Positions 1 to 6,252 of a stretch of 9,891 bases of DNA are shown piece by piece; within the stretch, counting starts at the first letter, position 1, and every line of letters starts with the position of its first letter. Below the pieces are notes generated by a model. That model saw only the letters and a list, made by a program, of their open reading frames with translations. It was not told the origin of the DNA and did not search any database. This DNA is from Arcobacter sp. (GTDB lineage: Bacteria; Campylobacterota; Campylobacteria; Campylobacterales; Arcobacteraceae), in contig DAOVXU010000053.1 in assembly GCA_030635995.1 (NCBI GenBank), positions 1-9,891 on the forward strand, in the 5' to 3' direction. The translations under genes were made by a program, and so were the position numbers.

Positions 1-35
1 AGTTATCTTTAAAATAATAAAATAAATAACTACAC

Positions 36-193
36 ACCAGAAAATGGCACAATTTGATTTTTTGGGATAAAGAGATTCTTTTCTTGTAGCGTTAAGAAAA
101 TGCAACTGTTTGACCGTAGGGAGTTTTGCATTTTTAGTGGAGAGAAAAAAATCTCCCCAAAAACATCATCTCTTGTGCCGATTTTTTTTTGGT
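36..193. repeat. Long imperfect palindrome, MITE-like or structured intergenic element
   Basis: Nested arms pair across a common centre. Outer ACCA (36-39) faces TGGT (190-193). AAAAT plus GGCACAA (41-52) faces TTGTGCC plus ATTTT (173-185) with a one-base bulge. TTTTTGGG (59-66) faces CCCAAAAA (156-163). Bases 72-85 face 142-155 with one mismatch and one G-T wobble. AAAATGCAA (97-105) faces TTGCATTTT (126-134). The apical loop is about 106-125. This gives about 45 pairs by eye and local G+C above its surroundings. On the + strand the GTGCC arm is followed by G, A and nine T, so it could terminate rightward transcripts. No transposase or clear target-site duplication is seen. It may be a non-autonomous mobile element, a dispersed repeat or a structured RNA; which one is not decidable here. 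Confidence 0.6.
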
Positions 194-221
194 TTCGTTT
201 TTTTTCTAAGAAAAAAGGAAA
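193..221. repeat. Short inverted repeat next to the long palindrome
   Basis: TTTCGTTTTTT (193-203) pairs with AAAAAAGGAAA (211-221) with a single G-G mismatch, leaving a 7-base loop (204-210). It directly abuts the long palindrome and may be part of the same element. Its AT-only inner stem makes it weak as a terminator. Confidence 0.4.
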
Positions 222-263
222 TAAGGGTAAGTTCAGTGATATAACAATCACATAAACAAAATT

Positions 264-291
264 AATAACTATTAATATAATATTAGTTATT
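264..291 (-). terminator. Weak AT-rich hairpin at the end of ispA
   Basis: AATAACT (264-270) pairs with AGTTATT (285-291), and AATAT (274-278) with ATATT (280-284). The hairpin overlaps the ispA stop codon. In the leftward transcript it is followed by a moderately U-rich stretch (AATTTTGTTT, 263-254). The stem is almost entirely A-T, so it may only help RNA end formation; the nearby long palindrome could be the real 3' end structure. Confidence 0.27.
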
Positions 292-1150
292 TATGCCGAT
301 ATAAATATTTTTCCAATATTAAATTCAATCCATTTTGTAACTCAATATCAAAACTTTTCAAACTATTTTCACACTTTAAAGCCAACTTATCAGCACTTTT
401 AATTGCTCCAGAAAGCCCAAGTAAATTTACAAAACTATTTTTTGCTTCATCATTAGAAGTTGTTTTTCCAGCTTCCTCTTCACTCATAGTCTCATCGATA
501 ATATCATCTTGTATTTGGAATAACAATCCAATATCTATACCAAAACTGTATAAATCATCTTGAATTTTTTTATTAAGCCCAGATATAATTGCACCCATTT
601 TAAGACTTCCTGCAATTAGTTTTGCAGTTTTATGGATATGTAAAAATTCTAATTTTTCTAATTCCAATAGAGTATTTTCAAAATAACAATCGATAGCTTG
701 ACCTATAATCATACCATCAATTCCGCCATCGGAACTAAGTACTTTAATAAGTTCAATCTTAATATCGGAACTAAGTGGTGCATTTGCTATTAAATTAAAA
801 CTATGTGTATTTAAAGCATCACCAACTAAGATAGCTGTAACTTCATCAAAAGATTTATGCAAAGTGGGATGACCTCTTCTTAAATCTGCATTATCCATAG
901 CAGGTAAATCATCATGTATCAATGAATAAGTGTGTAGTAGTTCAATTGCTAGGGCAATAGATAATGAATTTTTAAGTAGAAGTGGATTTGTACTATTTAC
1001 AACTGATAAAAGTAGCATAGGTCGAAATCTTTTTCCACCAGCATGAAGCATATCTTGTAATGCTTTTTCAAATATAGGATGAAAAGATTTTGATGTTGGA
1101 AGATTATTATTTAAATATTCTTCAAATTGTGCTAATAAATTATTTTGCAA
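287..1150 (-). CDS. ispA: Farnesyl diphosphate synthase (polyprenyl synthetase family)
   Basis: Cytoplasmic prenyltransferase of 287 residues that condenses dimethylallyl/geranyl diphosphate with isopentenyl diphosphate; the product feeds undecaprenyl and quinone side-chain synthesis. Visible motifs in order: GGKRFRP at 38-44, the first aspartate-rich motif DDLPAMD with following RRG at 80-92, GQ at 150-151, HKTA at 173-176, and the second aspartate-rich motif DDIID at 215-219. The DDxxxxD spacing and the Tyr five residues before it match bacterial farnesyl-type enzymes such as E. coli IspA; geranylgeranyl synthase activity cannot be excluded. The start is TTG: an in-frame TAA lies only three codons upstream, and the next Met (34) would cut the N-terminal helix. 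The gene overlaps the end of ybaB by 11 nt. The GGGTGGG upstream of the start, the likely ribosome site, partly falls in a small GGGAT/ATCCC hairpin. Confidence 0.93.
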   Translation of the reverse strand: MQNNLLAQFEEYLNNNLPTSKSFHPIFEKALQDMLHAGGKRFRPMLLLSVVNSTNPLLLKNSLSIALAIELLHTYSLIHDDLPAMDNADLRRGHPTLHKSFDEVTAILVGDALNTHSFNLIANAPLSSDIKIELIKVLSSDGGIDGMIIGQAIDCYFENTLLELEKLEFLHIHKTAKLIAGSLKMGAIISGLNKKIQDDLYSFGIDIGLLFQIQDDIIDETMSEEEAGKTTSNDEAKNSFVNLLGLSGAIKSADKLALKCENSLKSFDIELQNGLNLILEKYLYRHK

Positions 1151-1442
1151 AGGGATTTATCCCACCCATCATATTCATAGCCATAGCTTTTTTACTATCA
1201 TCAGCTTGTTTTATAACATCATTCATAGCAGATATTAAAAGTATTTGTAATGAATCTTTATCTTCAAGTAAAGTGTCATCAATTTGTAGATCAATAACTT
1301 CACTATTTCCATTAATAGATAGTTCAATCATACCACCACCCATTTTAGATGTAAAAATATTATTAGCACCTTCATCTTTAGCTTTGGCTGCCATATTTTG
1401 AACTTGACTCATCATTTTATTTAAATCCATACCTTCAAACAT
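1140..1442 (-). CDS. YbaB/EbfC family nucleoid-associated protein
   Basis: This 100-residue protein has the typical YbaB/EbfC layout: a Met- and Lys-rich N-terminal helix (about 1-24, including MFEGMDLNKMMSQVQ), a central beta region with GGGMIELSINGNSEVIDLQID (about 35-55, written here only to locate it), an acidic helix (about 56-80), and a Met/Gly-rich tail. Family members form DNA-binding dimers and are often encoded beside dnaX and recR; here the neighbours are panD and ispA instead. The ATG shares one base with the panD stop (TAATG), and a GGGAG lies about 9 nt upstream inside panD, so translation is probably coupled. A start at Met5 is possible but less likely. DNA binding is inferred from the family. 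Confidence 0.85.
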   Translation of the reverse strand: MFEGMDLNKMMSQVQNMAAKAKDEGANNIFTSKMGGGMIELSINGNSEVIDLQIDDTLLEDKDSLQILLISAMNDVIKQADDSKKAMAMNMMGGINPFAK

Positions 1443-1822
1443 TAGTAGTCACTCCCTATTAATTTATTTGTTATTTCACTTATATCATTATTTTCATCAA
1501 CATGAACTACTATAGGTTCATAAGTTTCAAGTTCTTTTTCATTGTATGAAGCATAGGCAATAACAATTATTTTATCACCTATTTCAACTTTTCTTGCAGC
1601 CGCTCCATTTAGACACATCTCTTTTAGACCTCTTTTACCCTTTATAGTATATGTAGAAAATCTTTCACCATTATTTACATTTACTATCTCCACTTTTTGT
1701 CCAACTCGTAAACCTGAAGCATCAAGAAGATTTTGATCAATTGTTATAGAACCCACATAGTTAAGATTTGCATCTGTAACTGTTGCTCTGTGAATTTTAC
1801 TATATAGCATATCTATATTCAT
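1442..1822 (-). CDS. panD: Aspartate 1-decarboxylase proenzyme
   Basis: Cytoplasmic pyruvoyl enzyme that decarboxylates L-aspartate to beta-alanine for pantothenate and coenzyme A synthesis. It has 126 residues, the same as E. coli PanD. The self-cleavage site Gly24-Ser25 is present (Ser25 becomes the pyruvoyl group), with Lys9, His11, Tyr22, Arg54, Thr57, Tyr58 and the NGAAAR block (72-77) all at positions conserved with E. coli. Nothing needed for activity appears missing. The ATG is preceded by AGGA at good spacing. The gene lies 28 nt after the ferredoxin gene, and its TAA overlaps the ybaB ATG by one base. No panB or panC lies nearby, so the placement reflects operon packing, not a pantothenate cluster. 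Confidence 0.96.
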   Translation of the reverse strand: MNIDMLYSKIHRATVTDANLNYVGSITIDQNLLDASGLRVGQKVEIVNVNNGERFSTYTIKGKRGLKEMCLNGAAARKVEIGDKIIVIAYASYNEKELETYEPIVVHVDENNDISEITNKLIGSDY

Positions 1823-1850
1823 TAGTTTTCCTAAATTTTAATTTATTATT

Positions 1851-2216
1851 TTAATTTAAAGGTTCTGGCTCACCCCAAAATTGTGCAGGGATAAGATACT
1901 CTTCTACAGGTTTCCCACCTCTAATATGTTCATCTAAAATTCTATCTATTTTTTCTTCAGTTAGTTCAACATACATAAATCTTTCATTTTGTCCAACTAC
2001 AAGCATAACAGGACCTTGCTGACATCTTCCTAAACAACTTGTTCTTATAAGTTGTACTGGACCCATAAGTCCTTTTTGCATTAATGATTGACCAAGGTGA
2101 TTAAATAAATTTCTTGTACTTTCACTTACACAAGATGGTTTTGGCATACCTGGAGGTGAACTTTGTTCACACTTAAAGATATAGTATGTTGGTTGTGGTA
2201 TTGTTGGCATTGTCAT
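1851..2216 (-). CDS. Thioredoxin-like [2Fe-2S] ferredoxin
   Basis: A 121-residue soluble protein with cysteines at 16, 29, 61 and 65. The spacing C-x12-C-x31-C-x3-C, with the last pair inside SCLGRC followed by QGP, is the pattern of the thioredoxin-fold [2Fe-2S] ferredoxin family (related to the NuoE and Shethna-type fold). The protein should carry one [2Fe-2S] cluster and act as an electron carrier; its partner is unknown. The C-terminus (about 100-121) is an extension with Trp and Pro residues. AGGA precedes the ATG at about 6 nt; Met3 is an alternative start. It follows the GGDEF gene after a 72-nt gap that could hold its own promoter. The operon also contains an Nfu-type Fe-S scaffold, a possible source of the cluster (inference). 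Confidence 0.85.
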   Translation of the reverse strand: MTMPTIPQPTYYIFKCEQSSPPGMPKPSCVSESTRNLFNHLGQSLMQKGLMGPVQLIRTSCLGRCQQGPVMLVVGQNERFMYVELTEEKIDRILDEHIRGGKPVEEYLIPAQFWGEPEPLN

Positions 2217-2247
2217 TTTTATTCCTAATTTTAATAATTTTTTTTGA

Positions 2248-2253
2248 ATTTTA
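2248..2253 (-). promoter_or_regulatory. Candidate internal -10 box before the ferredoxin gene
   Basis: The 72-nt gap between the GGDEF and ferredoxin genes is the only sizeable gap in the leftward block. On the minus strand it contains TAAAAT about 32 nt before the ferredoxin ATG, with T-rich sequence upstream. No -35 match is visible, as is common in Campylobacterota, so this rests on one short AT-rich match. Confidence 0.22.
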
Positions 2254-2288
2254 TCCGAGATTTCTTAAAAACATATAAAATACATTTT

Positions 2289-4001
2289 TTAATAGTTCTC
2301 TCCATCTTTATGCATATCATTTTTAAATTCTATAACTTGATCTCTACCTGTATTTTTTGCCACATAGAGAGCTTCATCTGCATACTTTATAGTTTTCCAC
2401 AAGCTATCAGAATCATTTGGATAATATGCAATACCAATACTTAAAGTTTTTGTAAATATTTCAATATCAGAGGTGAAAGATTCTGTTGAAAATGTTTTAT
2501 TTATATTATTTGAAATTTCAACTGCTTTTGATTTAGTGGTATTTGGTAAAAATATTATAAACTCTTCTCCACCAAATCTTACAGCCATATCAGAATCTCT
2601 TATAGAATCTTTCATAATTAAAGCCAATTTTTTTATAACATTATCTCCTACATCATGTCCATAAGTATCATTAACTTGTTTGAAAAAATCAATATCAATC
2701 ATTAACATAGCATGGACAAAACCATCTTTTACCCTTGAACTTATATTTGAATCTAATAATTCATTTAAAAATCTTCTATTATATAGTGCTGTCATTGGGT
2801 CTTTTAAAGTTGTTTCTTTTAAAATTCCTAATAATATTTTAGTTTCTATTACAGGTTTAGCCATATTAAAATAGTTACTTATAATTGGAGTATATTTTTG
2901 TATTCTATTTAATTCTAATTTATCATCAGCTTGTATATGTAAAACTAATGAATAATCATCATCTATAATATAATTTAAGCATATATAGTTATTTACTTTT
3001 TGTTTACAATTTTTACATATATCATCAAAGTCATTTGAATATATATTTGTGGAAGTTCTAAAAGCTCTACAAATATTAGCATCTTCATCAAGATCATTTT
3101 GATTATTCGTAGAATTAAAAATATTAATTCTTTTTTTAGTTATATTATTTATTTCAAAGAAGATAAAGTTTTTTATTTGAAAATTAGTTTCCATTATATG
3201 TATTATTCTATTATAGATAATATTTTTATTTTCATCAAGTTCTATAGTTTTTTTAAATTTAAATATTTCAGTAAGTTCATTTAATCTATTTGCAACTTTT
3301 CCTGCTTCATTTGTAAGTGTAGTTTCTATATGAAAAGAGAAATCACCTTTATAAGCTTTAGATATTCCATCTTCTAAGTCATCAAATAGTTTTATATAAG
3401 GTTTTATATAAAAATTTACAACTAATATTGAGATAATAATTAAAATAAATACAATTATTAATATATCAAAAATGATAGATATAGATTCAGATTTTGTATC
3501 ACTAATATCTATCTCCATACTTAATGCTCCTAAAACATCACCTTTTAAAGCTGTATGACACATCATACAGTTTGGATTATCTACTGATGTTGCTATATAA
3601 GGAATGCTAATCTGCAATGAAGTTTTTTTTGAGGTTTCTATTAACTTTGATTGTATAGTTTTAGTTCTTAGAACTTCTTTTTCCATATTTGAGGCTTCTG
3701 ATTCACCTTCAAATCCATCACCATATTGTTTTATGACAGAGGGAGCTCTTAATAAATGGAAATTCTCAATATTTTGATTTTTTGCTATATTGTTTAAAAA
3801 TTGTTCTCTTTTATCCATAGTACCATTTACCATATGTGCAGTTAGACCATCTCTTACATTTTGTGCAATACTTACAGCTTGCATTGTTGCAGATTTTATA
3901 CTAAATAGTTTAAAATTATATATAAAGATTGATGAAATAATAATTGATACAATGATTAACATTGATACTATTATTGTTAAAACTTTTTTATTTGTTTTCA
4001 C
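2289..4001 (-). CDS. Membrane diguanylate cyclase with periplasmic CXXCH heme-type sensor and GAF-like region
   Basis: This 570-residue protein is predicted to make c-di-GMP from two GTP. Order: membrane segment 1 (about 7-29); periplasmic sensor (about 30-173), resembling the Tll0287-like/DUF3365 family and holding a CMMCH heme c motif at 145-149; membrane segment 2 (about 175-198); HAMP-like linker (about 199-250); GAF-like region (about 255-385) with cysteines 311, 329, 332 and 341; and GGDEF domain (about 398-562). The active site is GGEEF (477-481). An inhibitory RxxD site (Arg468 to Asp471) lies five residues before it, so product feedback is expected. No EAL or HD-GYP domain is present. 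The start is GTG and shares GTGA with the murE stop, suggesting translational coupling; no strong ribosome site is visible. The heme ligand and signal are inference. Confidence 0.88.
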   Translation of the reverse strand: MKTNKKVLTIIVSMLIIVSIIISSIFIYNFKLFSIKSATMQAVSIAQNVRDGLTAHMVNGTMDKREQFLNNIAKNQNIENFHLLRAPSVIKQYGDGFEGESEASNMEKEVLRTKTIQSKLIETSKKTSLQISIPYIATSVDNPNCMMCHTALKGDVLGALSMEIDISDTKSESISIIFDILIIVFILIIISILVVNFYIKPYIKLFDDLEDGISKAYKGDFSFHIETTLTNEAGKVANRLNELTEIFKFKKTIELDENKNIIYNRIIHIMETNFQIKNFIFFEINNITKKRINIFNSTNNQNDLDEDANICRAFRTSTNIYSNDFDDICKNCKQKVNNYICLNYIIDDDYSLVLHIQADDKLELNRIQKYTPIISNYFNMAKPVIETKILLGILKETTLKDPMTALYNRRFLNELLDSNISSRVKDGFVHAMLMIDIDFFKQVNDTYGHDVGDNVIKKLALIMKDSIRDSDMAVRFGGEEFIIFLPNTTKSKAVEISNNINKTFSTESFTSDIEIFTKTLSIGIAYYPNDSDSLWKTIKYADEALYVAKNTGRDQVIEFKNDMHKDGENY

Positions 4002-5284
4002 TTTAACAATTCTTGCACTATCTTTTTATCATTTAATGGAAATTTCTTATCATATATAATTTGTTGAGTTTCATCACCTTTTCCTAATATTAAAATAACT
4101 GGATTTTTGTAATCTTTTGATTTGTCAATAGCAAATTTTATAGCACTTTTTCTATTTAGTTCAAGTATTAATTTTTCTTTATCTGTTATACCAGAAATTA
4201 TATTATCTGCAATCTCTTGGGGGTCTTCAAATCTAGGATTGTCACTTGTAATATATATAAATTTTGCATATTCATTTGCAATTTTACCCATAATCACTCT
4301 TTTAGCCTTATCCCTATCTCCACCTGCCCCAAATACTACAATAATATCTTTATCTTTAAAGCTTTCAAAAACCTGTTTCATCCCATCAGGTGTATGTGCA
4401 AAATCAACAATAATATTTGGTTCATCACTTACTGTTTCCATTCTACCACTTACCCCTGCAAAATTATCAACTAAATCACATATCTCTTGTAGTGGTTTTT
4501 TTGTAAGATTATGAACTGAAGCAATCGCACAAGTAAGATTGTAAACATTAAATGTACCTCTTAAGTCACTACTAAAATGGTATAATTCTCCAAAATATTG
4601 CATAGCTACTGCTGTACCATTTTTAAATGTATAAGCTTGAACTTTATATGTTGCTGGATTATCAAGTCCATATGCTATTGCATTTTTTAGTTTATATTTT
4701 ATATTTTTATCATCTTTATTTATAAGTTTTGGTGTATCATCTCTAAAAAAAGAGTTTTTAATATCTATATACTCTTGTAATGTTTTATGGTAGTCAAGAT
4801 GATCTCTTGTGATATTTGTATGTATTTTAAGTGCAAAATCTAAGCCACAAATTCTATTTTGAGCAATAGCATGTGAACTTACTTCCATAATAAAAAATTC
4901 ACAATTATAATTTAAAGCTAACTCTATATTTGAAAATATTTCAAGTTGTACAGGTGTAGTTAAACTATAATCTTCCATTTTCATATCATTTATATAAAAT
5001 CCACGAGTTCCTAAAAATGCTACTTTATATCCTAAATCTAAAAGAATTGAATATATTGCAGCAGCTGTTGTAGTTTTACCATTGGTTCCTGTGATACCTA
5101 CAATTTTAATATCTTCAAACTTAAAATAGTTTTTTAACTCTTTATCATCTATAATCTTTTTACAACCATTCTCTTTTGCACTATTTATAAATTGTTTATT
5201 TTGTTTTGAAGATACAAAAATTGTATTATTATTTATCTCACTTGAATTATCGGTGAATGTTATATTATTTTTAGTTATTTTCAT
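3998..5284 (-). CDS. murE: UDP-N-acetylmuramoyl-L-alanyl-D-glutamate--2,6-diaminopimelate ligase
   Basis: Cytoplasmic Mur ligase that adds meso-diaminopimelate to UDP-MurNAc-L-Ala-D-Glu using ATP in peptidoglycan synthesis. With the ATG at 5284 it has 428 residues. Visible: the ATP loop GTNGKTT (66-72), EVSSHA (134-139), a Lys in IKNSFF (176) at the place of the carbamylated lysine, and DNPR (348-351), the signature for diaminopimelate over lysine. The enzyme is shorter than E. coli MurE (about 495), mainly in the N-terminal domain, as I recall for Campylobacterota. An in-frame GTG at 5299 would add five residues (MSKKK); I prefer the ATG because the product then starts MKITKNNITF, as expected for the family. 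The gene overlaps the upstream gene by 14 nt and the following GGDEF gene by 4 nt (GTGA). No murF or mraY lies adjacent. Confidence 0.95.
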   Translation of the reverse strand: MKITKNNITFTDNSSEINNNTIFVSSKQNKQFINSAKENGCKKIIDDKELKNYFKFEDIKIVGITGTNGKTTTAAAIYSILLDLGYKVAFLGTRGFYINDMKMEDYSLTTPVQLEIFSNIELALNYNCEFFIMEVSSHAIAQNRICGLDFALKIHTNITRDHLDYHKTLQEYIDIKNSFFRDDTPKLINKDDKNIKYKLKNAIAYGLDNPATYKVQAYTFKNGTAVAMQYFGELYHFSSDLRGTFNVYNLTCAIASVHNLTKKPLQEICDLVDNFAGVSGRMETVSDEPNIIVDFAHTPDGMKQVFESFKDKDIIVVFGAGGDRDKAKRVIMGKIANEYAKFIYITSDNPRFEDPQEIADNIISGITDKEKLILELNRKSAIKFAIDKSKDYKNPVILILGKGDETQQIIYDKKFPLNDKKIVQELLK

Positions 5285-5858
5285 CTTTTTTTTGCTCACA
5301 TTTTTCGTATAGGTTTATTAAATCTTTATCGTATGAAAATAGGTTATTAAATCCATCTAGATATGAATATGCTGTTGTTATAAAATTATGGTCAATAAGT
5401 TGTTCTATAAAATCAATCAAATCCTCTTTTGATTTTATTGCAACTTTTGTACTAAACATAATATCTTCATAAGCAATTCTAAAAGAACCTCTTGACTCTA
5501 CTAATTCTAAAAAATCACGATAATCAATTGCATCAAGAGATTCAACAGTTTGTGCTGATATATCTTTTATAATTTGCATCATAAGTTCATTGTTACCATC
5601 ATATGCACCAATTGTATCTTGAATATATTTAATAGCATTGTTAATATCTAATTCTTTTTGGATTGAAAAATATTCAAATAAACTTTGACCTTTTTCATCA
5701 TCTTCACTTGCAATATCACAAAAAACTGCATACAATTGATACTCTACATTTGTAGGTTCAACAGATGAGGCTTGAGAATATAAAAACAATGCCTTATCGT
5801 ATTGTTTTGATATGAAAAATTCATTTGCATGTTGAATTAGATCATTAACCTTAATCAT
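5271..5858 (-). CDS. TPR-like helical protein of unknown function
   Basis: A 195-residue, acidic, soluble protein with no signal peptide or membrane segment. One tetratricopeptide-like unit is visible at about 7-37 (Ala11, Tyr20, Ala23, Tyr27, Ala30, Pro35 at consensus spacing), followed by an all-helical remainder without a recognisable catalytic motif. It probably mediates protein contacts, but no partner can be named. The ATG overlaps the end of the Nfu gene by 8 nt, and GGAGG lies about 12 nt upstream inside that gene. A gene of similar position between nfu and murE exists, from memory, in Campylobacter jejuni (Cj1640), suggesting a conserved, phylum-specific protein. A role in Fe-S handling or wall synthesis would be guesswork from position. 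Confidence 0.8.
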   Translation of the reverse strand: MIKVNDLIQHANEFFISKQYDKALFLYSQASSVEPTNVEYQLYAVFCDIASEDDEKGQSLFEYFSIQKELDINNAIKYIQDTIGAYDGNNELMMQIIKDISAQTVESLDAIDYRDFLELVESRGSFRIAYEDIMFSTKVAIKSKEDLIDFIEQLIDHNFITTAYSYLDGFNNLFSYDKDLINLYEKCEQKKDENN

Positions 5859-6129
5859 TTAGTAATTCATCCTCCATACCTGGAAGTACATTTACTATTT
5901 GAATCTCTGGATGTATTAGTTCTCTTAAATTTTTCTCAACGATAAATTTTAAAGTAGAACCACTAGCTGCACATCCAATACAAGCACCTTGAAGTTGAAC
6001 AAATACTTTTCCATCTTTGATTTTAAGTAGTTCAATTGCACCACCATCTTGTGCCAACATAGGTGCTATTTTTGTTTTTATTATATCTGCAACAGGTTGT
6101 TGTAAATCTTCATCTGTAAATGGCATCAT
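5851..6129 (-). CDS. Nfu-type (NifU C-terminal domain) Fe-S scaffold protein
   Basis: This 92-residue protein consists only of the NifU C-terminal (Nfu) domain. The signature LQGACIGCAASGSTL spans 46-60, with the cluster-binding CxxC at Cys50 and Cys53, preceded by the typical AQDGGAIELL segment (26-35). Nfu proteins bind a [4Fe-4S] cluster at a dimer interface and pass it to client apoproteins in the cytoplasm. The N-terminal IscU-like and central ferredoxin domains of full NifU are absent. The start has two consecutive ATG codons (6129 and 6126) directly after the TAA of the small membrane peptide; AAGGA upstream supports the first. It overlaps the following TPR-like gene by 8 nt. A [2Fe-2S] ferredoxin is encoded later in the same block. 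Confidence 0.92.
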   Translation of the reverse strand: MMPFTDEDLQQPVADIIKTKIAPMLAQDGGAIELLKIKDGKVFVQLQGACIGCAASGSTLKFIVEKNLRELIHPEIQIVNVLPGMEDELLND

Positions 6130-6252
6130 TTATAAATCCTTTTTATCTATTTTATTTGCTTTTATTTTAACTAATACTATCCCAATTGCTGTAACAGCAA
6201 GGATAATACCAATTGTTTGAAATATAAAAGTTAAAGTAACTGGTTCACTCAT
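6130..6252 (-). CDS. Small single-span membrane peptide (40 aa)
   Basis: An open frame of 40 codons fills the gap between ileS and the Nfu gene exactly: its ATG shares one base with the ileS stop (TAATG), and its TAA is immediately followed by the Nfu ATG. The peptide has a short acidic N-terminus (MSEP), one hydrophobic helix at about 6-29 rich in Ile, Val, Thr and Gly, and a basic/charged tail (KIKANKIDKKD), predicting N-out/C-in topology by the positive-inside rule. There is no ribosome site before the ATG, so translation likely depends on ribosomes finishing ileS. I do not recognise the family. The perfect fit to both neighbours and the clean membrane segment support it as a real gene; it is below the size many gene finders report. 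Confidence 0.68.
   Translation of the reverse strand: MSEPVTLTFIFQTIGIILAVTAIGIVLVKIKANKIDKKDL

Noticed and set aside
30..251. A 73-codon leftward open frame with GTG start
   Set aside because: It lies almost wholly in the long palindrome, has no good ribosome site, shows no domain, and has low-complexity Phe/Lys content. The inverted repeat explains the openness better than coding does.
1090..1401. A 103-codon rightward open frame opposite ispA and ybaB
   Set aside because: Antisense shadow across two well-supported genes, with no ribosome site or domain.
4122..4514. A 130-codon rightward open frame opposite murE
   Set aside because: It is antisense to the conserved C-terminal half of murE and only reflects its codon use; the hydrophobic translation is typical of an AT-rich antisense frame.
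5285..5299. An upstream GTG start for murE adding MSKKK
   Set aside because: The ATG at 5284 gives the expected N-terminus and a shorter overlap; neither has a strong ribosome site, so the GTG stays possible but less likely.
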